Of a stretch of DNA of 43,341 bases, positions 16,640 through 24,278 are shown piece after piece. Every line of letters starts with the position of its first letter. Position 1 is the stretch's first letter. The position numbers and the translations under genes were made by a program. The stretch is from Pseudomonas citrullilanati (GTDB lineage: Bacteria; Pseudomonadota; Gammaproteobacteria; Pseudomonadales; Pseudomonadaceae). The notes beneath the pieces were generated by a model, which worked only from the letters and a program-made list of their open reading frames with translations, had not been told where the DNA came from and ran no database searches. The stretch lies in assembly GCF_030580855.1 (NCBI RefSeq), contig NZ_JAUQOP010000041.1:1-43341 (forward strand), written 5' to 3'.

Positions 16640-17548
16640 ATGCTGCTTCGCGCCCTCGACTGGCATCCCCAACCCCGACTCGAACCCCTTCACCTGGACT
16701 GGCTCGCCCGTGCCGGTGTTGAAGTGGCGGTGTTGCGCCTGGACCGGATCGATCCGCTGATCAGCGGCAACAAATGGTACAAGCTGGTCCATCATCTGCA
16801 CGCGGCCCACGAGGCGGGTGCCGAGGGCGTGATGAGCCTGGGCGGGGCCTATTCCAATCATTTGCATGCGTTGGCGGCCGCCGGCAAGCGCTTCGGCTTT
16901 CCAACCGTCGGGCTGTTGCGCGGTCACCCCCGGGAAACGCCGACGGTGCGGGACCTGGAGGCGTTCGGCATGCAATTGCACTGGTTGGGGTACGGCGGCT
17001 ATCGCGAGCGCCACGCGGTGGATTTCTGGGTGCCCTGGCAGGCGCGTTATCCGCGCCTGCATCCGGTGCCCGAGGGCGGTTCAGGGTTGCCCGGGGCCCA
17101 GGGCTGCATGGCCTGGGTGGCCAGTGCCCGGGAACAATTGGCGACGCTGGGTTGGGTGGATTATCACGGCTGGTGGCTGGCCTGCGGCACGGGAACATCG
17201 CTGGCGGGACTGGTCCTGGCCGAAGCGGGCGAGCGCCCGGTCCATGGCGTGCTGGCCGTGCCCGAGGACCACGGGGTGGCCCGGCAGGTCGACCGCATCG
17301 TGGCGGCGGCGGGGTTGGCCAGGCCGCGTTATGAATTGTTTGACGGCAGCCGTGGCGGTTTTGCCCGGGTCGATGCCGAGCTCACCGATTTCATTTCGGC
17401 CACCGGCCCCATCGCCTTGGAACCGCTGTACACCGGCAAGGCACTGATGCTGCTCAAGGCGCAGGTCGAGGCCGGGCGATTCGCCCCGGGCACGCGCTTG
17501 ATCTTCGTGCACACCGGCGGCTTGCAAGGCCGCCGGGGCTTCGACTGA
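16640..17548 (+). CDS. PLP-dependent ACC deaminase/D-cysteine desulfhydrase family protein
   Basis: 302 residues from the ATG at 16640. The family belongs to tryptophan-synthase-beta-like fold II PLP enzymes that act on ACC, D-cysteine or related small amino acids. Visible features are the PLP-lysine motif SGNKWYKL near residue 37, the substrate region LGGAYSNHLHALAAAG, and the phosphate-binding ACGTGTSLAG. The end has EPLYTGKALM and IFVHTGGLQG, typical of the family. Residues that separate true ACC deaminases from desulfhydrases cannot be settled by eye, and at 302 residues it is shorter than classical AcdS (about 338), so D-cysteine desulfhydrase-like activity is more likely. Another start at 16610 is possible; neither has a good ribosome site. 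Confidence 0.85.
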   Translation: MLLRALDWHPQPRLEPLHLDWLARAGVEVAVLRLDRIDPLISGNKWYKLVHHLHAAHEAGAEGVMSLGGAYSNHLHALAAAGKRFGFPTVGLLRGHPRETPTVRDLEAFGMQLHWLGYGGYRERHAVDFWVPWQARYPRLHPVPEGGSGLPGAQGCMAWVASAREQLATLGWVDYHGWWLACGTGTSLAGLVLAEAGERPVHGVLAVPEDHGVARQVDRIVAAAGLARPRYELFDGSRGGFARVDAELTDFISATGPIALEPLYTGKALMLLKAQVEAGRFAPGTRLIFVHTGGLQGRRGFD

Positions 17549-17555
17549 ATCACTT

Positions 17556-18104
17556 TCAACCGCGCTTGGGCATCATCCGCAACAGCGTGTTGTCGCGTAC
17601 CACGTAGTGGTGGTACAGCCCCGCCAAGGCATGCAAGCCAATCAACCAATAACCGATGGTGCCGCCCAGTACGTGCCAGCCTTCCAGCTGTTTGGCGAAG
17701 TCCTTGTCCTGGTGGATGAGCAACGGCAGGTCGAAACCGTAGAACATCACCTGATGCCCTTCGGCGCTGGTGATCAGCCAGCCCAGCAGCGGCATGGCGA
17801 TCATGAACAGGTACAGCGCCCAGTGCATCAGGCGAGCGAGGACGGTCTGCCAGGCAGGCGATGCCGGGAAGATCGCCGGGGCCTTGCCCATGCTGCGGGC
17901 GAACAGGCGCAGCCAGACCAGCAGGAACACCGTGAGGCCGAGCATGAAGTGCGCTTCCTTGATCAAGGTCCGGCCGCCACTGCCCTTGGGGAAGATTCCA
18001 CGGAACTCGATGCAGGCATAGACCACGGCCAGCAGGACCAGCATCAGCCAGTGCAAGGTAACCGTGACGGTGCTGTAGCGGCTTTCTGAGTTTTTCCAGG
18101 GCAT
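17556..18104 (-). CDS. Cytochrome b561 family protein
   Basis: 182 residues, with four membrane spans. It belongs to the bacterial CybB-type di-heme cytochrome b561 family, inner-membrane electron carriers between quinol and other acceptors. Candidate heme-ligand histidines are in VTLHWLMLVLL (helix 1), KEAHFMLGL (helix 2), and GLHALAGLYHHYV (helix 4). The ATG at 18102-18104 is preferred over an in-frame TTG six codons upstream because GGAG precedes it by about 9 nt and family members begin at MPWKNS-type sequence. It converges on the PLP-enzyme gene with only 7 nt between. A second, distinct b561 gene lies at 32400. Confidence 0.92.
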   Translation of the reverse strand: MPWKNSESRYSTVTVTLHWLMLVLLAVVYACIEFRGIFPKGSGGRTLIKEAHFMLGLTVFLLVWLRLFARSMGKAPAIFPASPAWQTVLARLMHWALYLFMIAMPLLGWLITSAEGHQVMFYGFDLPLLIHQDKDFAKQLEGWHVLGGTIGYWLIGLHALAGLYHHYVVRDNTLLRMMPKRG

Positions 18105-18204
18105 TGCAGGTATCTCCGACAATCAGGGTAGAGCGCCGTCTTGAGCGGCGTTGTGCTTACTGTAAGCCCGTTTCGCTGGGTTTGCTTGTGCTGGATCACT
18201 TTTG

Positions 18205-19611
18205 TCAGGGGCTTAGGTCAGGCGGGTTCAGGAGCCAATCCAGAAGCAACCCCGATCCGCAAGCGCCTTGCGGCGATCGCGGCGGTGCGGTGGCCGGGCC
18301 GGGGCCGGCGTCGAATGCCCCTGGGCAGAGCACCGGCCGGTCCGGATCGCCGTCGAGAAAGCTCACCAGCACCTGGCTGCCCGCGACCAGGACCGGAGGC
18401 ACCTGCAGCGACAGCCGCGACACCGGCAACGCGATGGCCGCCTGATCCGGTGTCCACAGGCTGACGCTGACCTGGCCCTGCTCATCGGCCCTGGCCGGTT
18501 GGCCGGCGTGGCCGGGCACATGGGCCAGGTGATAGCCGGGGATGCGTGGCTTGGGGTGCCTGAGGGCCGGCCTGAACACGGTGGACCACGGAATGGCGGT
18601 GAAGCGGTTCCGGTAGTCCGTGGCCGACGGAGTGGCGGGCAGGTTCGGTTCGAGGATGGAAAATTGGCGACCGCGATGCTGCACGTCGACGATCAGCCAT
18701 TGATCGTTGAAGGTCGACACCGGGTGTTCGTCGATCTGGACAAGGTGGCCGCAACGCAGGCCCGGATGGGCGCTTTGGCCATGGATTTCCCGCTGCCGGC
18801 AGCGTAGCCGTTCCAAGTGGCGCCGACTGGCCTGGTGACGGTGGGCCATGAGCGGGTCGCTTCGCAGGCGCTCAGGGCCCGGGTGGCCGAAGGCATGATT
18901 GGCGGCGCCGGCTTCGGTCTGGCCTTCGGCCCGGTCGTTGAAACCATCGGGCGCACCGGGCGTCATGGGGCGGTGGCGCAGGTACAACCGCTCCATCGCC
19001 GGTTCGGTGCTGGCGCCCGGGCGCAAGGGCAGTTGCACCGGCGAAGGGGGAAAGCTCTGCGGGTCCTCGGCAAACACCAGGACGTGGCCCCCGGGCGCGT
19101 GTTCAAAGTGATAGTGGATGCCTTCTTCTTCGCACAGCCGTTGCAACAGTGCCAGGTCGCTCTCTTCGTATTGGATGCAGAATGGACGGCGCGGGTACTG
19201 CCCATGGGGCAATTCGAAGCGGTAGCTGTCGGCGGGCAGCGCGTGCTCGGCCAACAGGCGTTGCAGCATCTGTACCGCGCTGAGTTGGCTGAATACCCGC
19301 CGCCGCGGGCCTTGGTCCAGGCGCTGGAGGTGCGGGACCAGCGTCACGCGATAGCCGATGCGATGGGGCGCGCGGACGCTCAGGCTGATGCCGTGGACGA
19401 TCCCGTGGATGCCCGATTCGCTGTCCAGGCGCAGGAAGGCCGGTTGCCCTAGCAGCGTGTCGGGGTTCATCGGTGGCGCCAGGCTGATCAGTTCGAGGTC
19501 GAAGCGGTAGGGCTGGTTGAGGGCTTCGCGTCCGCTGAACCGTAGCACTTGCAGCTGCAGATCGCTTTGCGTGAAGGTCAGGCTGAAAGGACTTTCCATG
19601 TCGTTGCGCAT
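18205..19611 (-). CDS. vgrG: Short orphan VgrG-like protein (type VI spike/phage gp27-like)
   Basis: 468 residues. The N-terminal about 330 residues match the gp27/gp44-like hub of VgrG: LTFTQSDLQLQVLRFSGREALNQPYRFDLELIS, then YEESDLALLQRLCEEEGIHYHFEH, a classic VgrG stretch. An OB-fold-like segment ends in VLVSFLDGDPDRPVLCPG (about 425-445), equivalent to the gp5 neck. It then stops about 25 residues later. Typical VgrG proteins exceed 600 residues with a beta-helix needle, which is missing here. No other type VI genes or effector or adaptor genes adjoin it. The start is uncertain between 19611 and 19599. It may be an orphan spike that uses a remote T6SS, or a decaying copy. Confidence 0.82.
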   Translation of the reverse strand: MRNDMESPFSLTFTQSDLQLQVLRFSGREALNQPYRFDLELISLAPPMNPDTLLGQPAFLRLDSESGIHGIVHGISLSVRAPHRIGYRVTLVPHLQRLDQGPRRRVFSQLSAVQMLQRLLAEHALPADSYRFELPHGQYPRRPFCIQYEESDLALLQRLCEEEGIHYHFEHAPGGHVLVFAEDPQSFPPSPVQLPLRPGASTEPAMERLYLRHRPMTPGAPDGFNDRAEGQTEAGAANHAFGHPGPERLRSDPLMAHRHQASRRHLERLRCRQREIHGQSAHPGLRCGHLVQIDEHPVSTFNDQWLIVDVQHRGRQFSILEPNLPATPSATDYRNRFTAIPWSTVFRPALRHPKPRIPGYHLAHVPGHAGQPARADEQGQVSVSLWTPDQAAIALPVSRLSLQVPPVLVAGSQVLVSFLDGDPDRPVLCPGAFDAGPGPATAPPRSPQGACGSGLLLDWLLNPPDLSP

Positions 19612-19828
19612 CGCGGCTCTTACCGGCGGGGAGAAACCCAGAGGGTACGAAACCACGGGCGGGAACGGGGCGTGTGCGACGCTATTTCAGAAAGGCCCTA
19701 CAGGATGCTGCGCAAATGTCGATCCGGGAGGCTGAATTTTTTGGTCGATCAGCCGGATTAGGCCGTATAAACTGGCGCCACAGCGCCGGCCAGCAGATGT
19801 CTCGGCGCGTCAGACAAGAGAGTGAGTG

Positions 19829-20533
19829 ATGGGCGCACAGTGGAAGGTTAAACACAAAGAAGCGGCTGCGAACGCCAAGGGCAAGATCTTCGGCAAGCTG
19901 GTGAAGGAAATCACCATTGCCGCACGCAACGGCGCCGATACGGCGACCAACGCGCACCTGCGCCTGGTGGTCGAGCAGGCGAAAAAGGCCTCGATGCCCC
20001 GCGAGACCCTGGAACGTGCGATCAAGAAAGGTTCTGGCCAGCTCGGTGAAACCGTGCAGTACCACCGTGTCACCTACGAAGGTTTCGCACCGCACCAGGT
20101 GCCGTTGATCGTTGAATGCGTGACCGACAACATCAACCGCACCGTTGCCGAAATCCGCGTCGCGTTCCGCAAGGGCCAACTGGGTGCCTCGGGTTCGGTG
20201 GCATGGGACTTCAACCATGTCGGCATGATCGAAGCCGCGCCCGACAGCCCGGACGCCGACCCGGAACTGGCCGCCATCGAGGCCGGTGCCCAGGATTTCG
20301 AGCCGGGTGAAGAGGGCGCGACCCTGTTCATCACCGACCCCGCCGACCTCGACGCCGTGCAGAAGGCCCTGCCGGAACAGGGTTTCACGGTGCTGTCGGC
20401 CAAGCTGGGCTACCAGCCGAAGAACCCGGTCAGTGGCCTGACCGACGAGCAGATGGCCGAAGTCGAAGCCTTCCTCGAAGGCCTCGACAACCACGATGAC
20501 GTGCAGGACATGTTCGTCGGGTTGGCGGGTTGA
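19829..20533 (+). CDS. YebC/PmpR (TACO1) family protein
   Basis: 234 residues. Cytosolic YebC-family protein; members have been described as transcriptional regulators (PmpR), and more recent work ties some of them to relief of ribosome stalling at proline runs. It starts MGAQWKVKHKEAAANAKGK, unlike canonical YebC (MAGHSKWANIKHRK), so it is closer to the YeeN-type second paralogue. Conserved family features include the helical KIFGKLVKEITIAARNG, YEGFAPHQVPLIVECVTDN-NRT and GSVAWDF. The ATG at 19829 overlaps an in-frame GTG one codon upstream; AAGAGAGTGAG serves as ribosome site. The main pmpR copy normally sits by ruvC and is not in this window. It is divergent from vgrG. Confidence 0.9.
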   Translation: MGAQWKVKHKEAAANAKGKIFGKLVKEITIAARNGADTATNAHLRLVVEQAKKASMPRETLERAIKKGSGQLGETVQYHRVTYEGFAPHQVPLIVECVTDNINRTVAEIRVAFRKGQLGASGSVAWDFNHVGMIEAAPDSPDADPELAAIEAGAQDFEPGEEGATLFITDPADLDAVQKALPEQGFTVLSAKLGYQPKNPVSGLTDEQMAEVEAFLEGLDNHDDVQDMFVGLAG

Positions 20534-20589
20534 ACCATCCCGCGCCTGCGGCGAAGGCTGAATCCCTTCGCCACGGGCGTTATGTGTGA

Positions 20590-21921
20590 TCAGCCCTGGA
20601 GATTGAACGCGAGGTCGCTTAACAGCGTTTCGATCTCCTCGAACCCAGGGCGCGCCAGCACCTCCGGCTGGCAGCAGCGTGACTGCAAGTCCAGTAGCGT
20701 CTCCAGCCTCGCTCCCTCGAGTCCCGGTTCGATTCGCGCCAGCAATTCCCCCAGCAGGATCCCGAAGGCCCGCACCTCGATGCGTTGCAGGGCGCGTGCC
20801 AGCGCGATGTCCGTGGTGGCGTGGAACGATGCCGCGCCAAAGTCCCCCAGCAGGCAGTGGCCCTGATCATTGAACAGAATGTTGTGCCCGTACAGGTCGC
20901 CATGGGTGATGCCCTGGCGGTGCAGGTGCGCGGCCACCGCGGCGATGCCGTGGGCGATGCGCAAGGCCACGGGCGCGGCGATGCGGAGTTCGTCGGGGTA
21001 GACGTCGCGGGTGCACGACGCCAGGCTCGGCAGCCCGGCGAGGTTGCGATAGCTCGGATCGATCAGCGCCATCACCAGCCCGGCCTGTTGCTCGGGATGC
21101 CCGACGACCTGGCCCAGCACATCAATCAGGTTCGGATGCCGGCCGGCGGTGATGCACGCATGCATCTCATGCAAGGGCGAGCCGTCGCTGGTCATCTGGC
21201 CCTTGTAGAGTTTCACCGCGACGGTTCGCATTGGCTGCCCCGGTGGCTGCCACAGTGCTTGCTGGATCACCCCCGAGGCCCCTTCGCCCAGCGTTTGTTG
21301 CAAGGTCAGCTGTGACCAGTCGATGGGCGTCGTGGTGTTCAGCGCGGCGATGTCGGCCTGGGTTTCCAGCGGGTTGCCAGCGTAGGCCAGCCAGCTGAGG
21401 CCGGGCAGTTGCAGCAAGCCTGGCGGCAGCTCGGCCAGTTGATTGGCGGCGATGCGCAGCAATTCGAGGCGTTGGCATTGGGCCAGGCTCGCCGGCAGTT
21501 GGCGCAGGCGATTGCCGGCCAGCATCAGTTTTTGCAAATCCGGACGTTGGCCCAGTTCATCGGGCAACTGGCTGATCGCGTTGTCCGTCAGGATCAGCCA
21601 GCGCAGCCGCGGCGGCAGGGCCGCGCCGGTCACCCGCTCGATGCGGTTCGCCTTGAAGCCGACCATGGTCAAGGCGTCGCACCGGCCCAGGCATTCGGGC
21701 AGTTCGGTGAAGCGATTATCCGAGCAGAACAGGACCCGCAGGCGGGTCAGTCGATGCAGGTCGTCGGGCAAGCTGTCGAGCTGGTTGCCGCTGAGATTGA
21801 GGATCTCGAGGGAGTCGGCCAGGTCGAAGATTTCCGGGGGGAACTGGGTCAGGCCGCAGGCCAGGTCCAGCCGGGTGATGCCCGAGAGCTGGCCGGCGCG
21901 AAGTCGGGTGAGGGTATCCAT
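20590..21921 (-). CDS. Leucine-rich-repeat/Ser-Thr protein kinase fusion
   Basis: 443 residues. Residues about 14-185 form seven or so leucine-rich repeats of the LxxLxLxxNxLxxLPxxL type (for example LEILNLSGNQLDSLP and LQKLMLAGNRLRQLP). Residues about 205-440 form a protein kinase domain. The glycine-rich loop is LGEGASGV (211-218), the ATP Lys237 is in VAVKLYKG, and Glu252 is a good alpha-C partner. The catalytic loop HGDLYGHN has Asp342 and Asn347, and Asp360 is in the GDFG motif. All catalytic residues are present, with HGD replacing HRD. No membrane segment, so it is cytosolic. The ribosome site is poor. It lies 177 nt downstream of the transporter cluster on the same strand. Substrate unknown. 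Confidence 0.93.
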   Translation of the reverse strand: MDTLTRLRAGQLSGITRLDLACGLTQFPPEIFDLADSLEILNLSGNQLDSLPDDLHRLTRLRVLFCSDNRFTELPECLGRCDALTMVGFKANRIERVTGAALPPRLRWLILTDNAISQLPDELGQRPDLQKLMLAGNRLRQLPASLAQCQRLELLRIAANQLAELPPGLLQLPGLSWLAYAGNPLETQADIAALNTTTPIDWSQLTLQQTLGEGASGVIQQALWQPPGQPMRTVAVKLYKGQMTSDGSPLHEMHACITAGRHPNLIDVLGQVVGHPEQQAGLVMALIDPSYRNLAGLPSLASCTRDVYPDELRIAAPVALRIAHGIAAVAAHLHRQGITHGDLYGHNILFNDQGHCLLGDFGAASFHATTDIALARALQRIEVRAFGILLGELLARIEPGLEGARLETLLDLQSRCCQPEVLARPGFEEIETLLSDLAFNLQG

Positions 21922-22060
21922 GGAGAGGGCCGCTATTGATCAAGGGGCGGACGTAAAACCCGAAGCCCGGCGGACCGTGGCGAGGGCACCTGCTTCCCCG
22001 TCACGGTCGCGCCGCGCATCGGCGTCCAACGGCCGCATGATACCGGCAAAGCCAGCCCTG

Positions 22061-22099
22061 GTGTCCTGTCGCGCAAATACGTCCTCTTTAACAGGACAC
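22061..22099. repeat. 9-bp inverted repeat at the binding-protein stop codon
   Basis: GTGTCCTGT (22061-22069) and ACAGGACAC (22091-22099) are perfect inverse copies 21 nt apart. They lie immediately after the stop of the binding-protein gene and upstream of the kinase gene. It could be an operator for the kinase gene or a weak stem-loop; there is no U-tract. Confidence 0.5.
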
Positions 22100-23145
22100 T
22101 AGCGCTCGATGCTGCGGTTCCAGCGCGCGTTCCAGGCCGGGCGCTGTTCGTTGACCTGGTCCCAGTCCACGGCAATCGCGGTGTCCAGGTATTGCTTCAT
22201 CGCTTCCACCTGGCCACGGGTCTTGTCGGTGGTCGGCGTGTTGGGGTTGGACGGGATCTGGTCGCCTTCTTCCAGGGCAATGGCCTGGGCTTCGGGCGAC
22301 AGCAGGAACGCGGCGAGTTTCTGCGCCAGTTCAGGCTGGGTGTTCTGGGCGATGGTGCATTCGGCGACGTTGAGGACCACCGCGCCTTCCTTCGGCTGCG
22401 CGTACTCCACCGGCATGCCCTTGAGCTTGAGCGCGGTCACCTGGGTCGGCGTCAGCGGGAACAGCGCCGCTTCGTCGGTCTGCAGCATTTCGGAGATCTT
22501 CGCCGAACTGGGAATGTACTCCAGCACATTGCGCCCGACCGTGTTCGGCCAGGCCTTGAAGCCGGGCTCGACGTCATTTTCGGTGCCGCCCTGGATCCGG
22601 TTGAACATCAGGAAGCCGTGCAAGCCGAAGGTCGAGGAGGCCATCGACTGGAACACCACTTTGTCCTTGAAGCGCGGGTCGGCCAGGTCCATCCAGGAGG
22701 TTGGCGCGTTCCAGCCTTTTTCCTTGAACAGCCGCGTGTTGTAGGCCAGCCCGGTCACCCCGAGGCTGACGGCGACGGCCTGGTCCTTGATGCGGCCCTT
22801 GGCCGGGATCTGCGCCAGGGTCGGGCTGTCTTCGAGTTTGTCGCACAGCCCCATGGAAATGGCGCGGTACATGATGCCGTCGTCGAGGAACATCACGTGC
22901 ATCTGCGGGTTGCCCTTGCTGGCCTGGACCTTCGCCAGGATGTCGGCGGACGTGCCGGGCACGATCACCACCTTGACGTTGTTGGCTTTCTCGAAGGCCG
23001 GCAGGACCTTGTCGGCGTACAGCCGCTCCATGGTGCCGCCGTTCATGCCCAGGTACAGCGTCGGCTCGGCGTGTGCCTGGCCAACGGTGAGCCATGCGCT
23101 CAAGCAGGTAAAACCCAGCAGTGCAGTGCGTTTGACGTTATTCAT
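22099..23145 (-). CDS. Periplasmic substrate-binding protein of a polyamine-type ABC importer
   Basis: 348 residues. A Sec signal peptide of 26 residues ends in GQAHA/E. The mature protein has the family-1/SBP_bac_8 look shared with spermidine/putrescine binders: LYLGMNGGTMERLYADKVLPAFEKANNVKVVIVPGTSADILAKV at the N-terminus and PTSWMDLADPRFKDKVVF in the hinge region. The aspartates and tryptophans typical of a PotD site cannot be assigned with certainty. The ATG at 23143-23145 follows GAGGAAGG. It is the last gene of a seven-gene minus-strand cluster starting at the ATPase, 17 nt after the oxidase gene. It delivers the substrate to the two permeases. The substrate is probably an amine, amino acid derivative or opine. 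Confidence 0.92.
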   Translation of the reverse strand: MNNVKRTALLGFTCLSAWLTVGQAHAEPTLYLGMNGGTMERLYADKVLPAFEKANNVKVVIVPGTSADILAKVQASKGNPQMHVMFLDDGIMYRAISMGLCDKLEDSPTLAQIPAKGRIKDQAVAVSLGVTGLAYNTRLFKEKGWNAPTSWMDLADPRFKDKVVFQSMASSTFGLHGFLMFNRIQGGTENDVEPGFKAWPNTVGRNVLEYIPSSAKISEMLQTDEAALFPLTPTQVTALKLKGMPVEYAQPKEGAVVLNVAECTIAQNTQPELAQKLAAFLLSPEAQAIALEEGDQIPSNPNTPTTDKTRGQVEAMKQYLDTAIAVDWDQVNEQRPAWNARWNRSIER

Positions 23146-23162
23146 GGCGCGACCTTCCTCTA

Positions 23163-24278
23163 TCAAGCAACGGAGATGGAGTGGAACCGGGTGATGGAAA
23201 ACGCATCCAGCGGCGTACTCGACGCGCCGCTGCAGATGATCTCGGTGAGCGCCTGGCCCACCGCAGGACCGATCTGGAAGCCCGCGCCGGCGAAACCGAA
23301 CGCGTGCAACAGGCCGGGTTGGGTGCTGCTGGGGCCGATGACCGGCTGGCGATCGGGCAGGTAGCCTTCGGTGCCGCTCCAGGTGCGAATCGCCTGGGCG
23401 CCTTCCAGGAACGGGTAGAGTTCCACCGCCTGGCGCAGGATTTCGATCACGGCGTTCTGCCCCGGCCGGGCACGGGCATCGTCCAGGGCGAAACCCTGGC
23501 CGCCGCCCAGTACGCAATTGCCCCGGGCGACCTGGCGGGCGTAGATGCCGCCGCCCTCGACGCCGGTGCTGGCGTCCATGACCAAGGGCAGCGGTTCGGT
23601 GACCAGCATCGCCGGATGCCCGGCATGCATCGGCACCGCTTCGCCGAATTGCGCGGCGAAGTGGCTCGCCCAGGCGCCGGCGCAATTCAGCAGCCAGGGC
23701 GCGTGGAACACCAGGCCGGGACCGGTGTGCACGGCGAAGCGCTGGCCGTCATGCTCCACGCCCGTGACGGCGCATTGTTCGTGGACCTGCGCGCCATGCC
23801 GGCGGGCCGCCTGGGCAAAGGCCGGCGACACCAGGCGTGGGTTGGCGTGGCCGTCGTCCGGGCACAGCGACGCCCCGACCGCGACGGCGCCGACCCACGG
23901 GAAACGCGCGCGCAACTGATCGCGGTCCAGCAGTTGCAGGTCCAGGCCGAAGCCTTGGCTGCTGGCGGCGTAGTCGTGCAGGGCGCGAAGGTCGTCGAGG
24001 CTGCGGGCCAGTTTCAGGTGACCGCTGCGCTGGTACTCGCCGTCGATGCCGATCAGTTGCGGAAGTTGGCTCCAGATTTCGTGGGCCCGTTGCGACAGTG
24101 GCAGTTGCGACAAGGGTCGGCCCTGGCGCCGCACGCCGCCGTAGTTCACACCGCTGGAGTGCGACCCGCAGAAATCCCGCTCCAGCAGGGCCACCCGGCG
24201 GCCGGCCCGGCCCAGGAACAACGCGGCCGAGGCACCCACGATGCCACCGCCGACGATCACCACGTCGACCTCGCTCAC
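23163..24278 (-). CDS. FAD-dependent oxidoreductase, DAO family (HcnC/opine oxidase B-like subunit)
   Basis: 371 residues. It starts with the Rossmann FAD motif VDVVIVGGGIVGASAALFLGRAG and ends with the DAO-family segment PAVGQALTEII; GTEGYLPDRQPVIGP is the typical C-terminal FAD contact. It would hold the substrate-oxidising site of a heteromeric dehydrogenase made with the two genes just upstream. The GTG start at 24276-24278 follows GGAGGTGGC and overlaps the TGA of the preceding gene (GTGA), so the two are translationally coupled. It is similar in layout to HcnC and to octopine/nopaline oxidase B. HcnC is somewhat longer, and the linked importer argues for catabolism rather than cyanide formation. 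Confidence 0.9.
   Translation of the reverse strand: MSEVDVVIVGGGIVGASAALFLGRAGRRVALLERDFCGSHSSGVNYGGVRRQGRPLSQLPLSQRAHEIWSQLPQLIGIDGEYQRSGHLKLARSLDDLRALHDYAASSQGFGLDLQLLDRDQLRARFPWVGAVAVGASLCPDDGHANPRLVSPAFAQAARRHGAQVHEQCAVTGVEHDGQRFAVHTGPGLVFHAPWLLNCAGAWASHFAAQFGEAVPMHAGHPAMLVTEPLPLVMDASTGVEGGGIYARQVARGNCVLGGGQGFALDDARARPGQNAVIEILRQAVELYPFLEGAQAIRTWSGTEGYLPDRQPVIGPSSTQPGLLHAFGFAGAGFQIGPAVGQALTEIICSGASSTPLDAFSITRFHSISVA

Noticed and set aside
18205..19611. Prophage or type VI secretion locus
   Set aside because: Only one vgrG-like gene; no tail, sheath, Hcp, ClpV or effector genes near it. The CI-like repressor at 35099 also has no phage neighbours.
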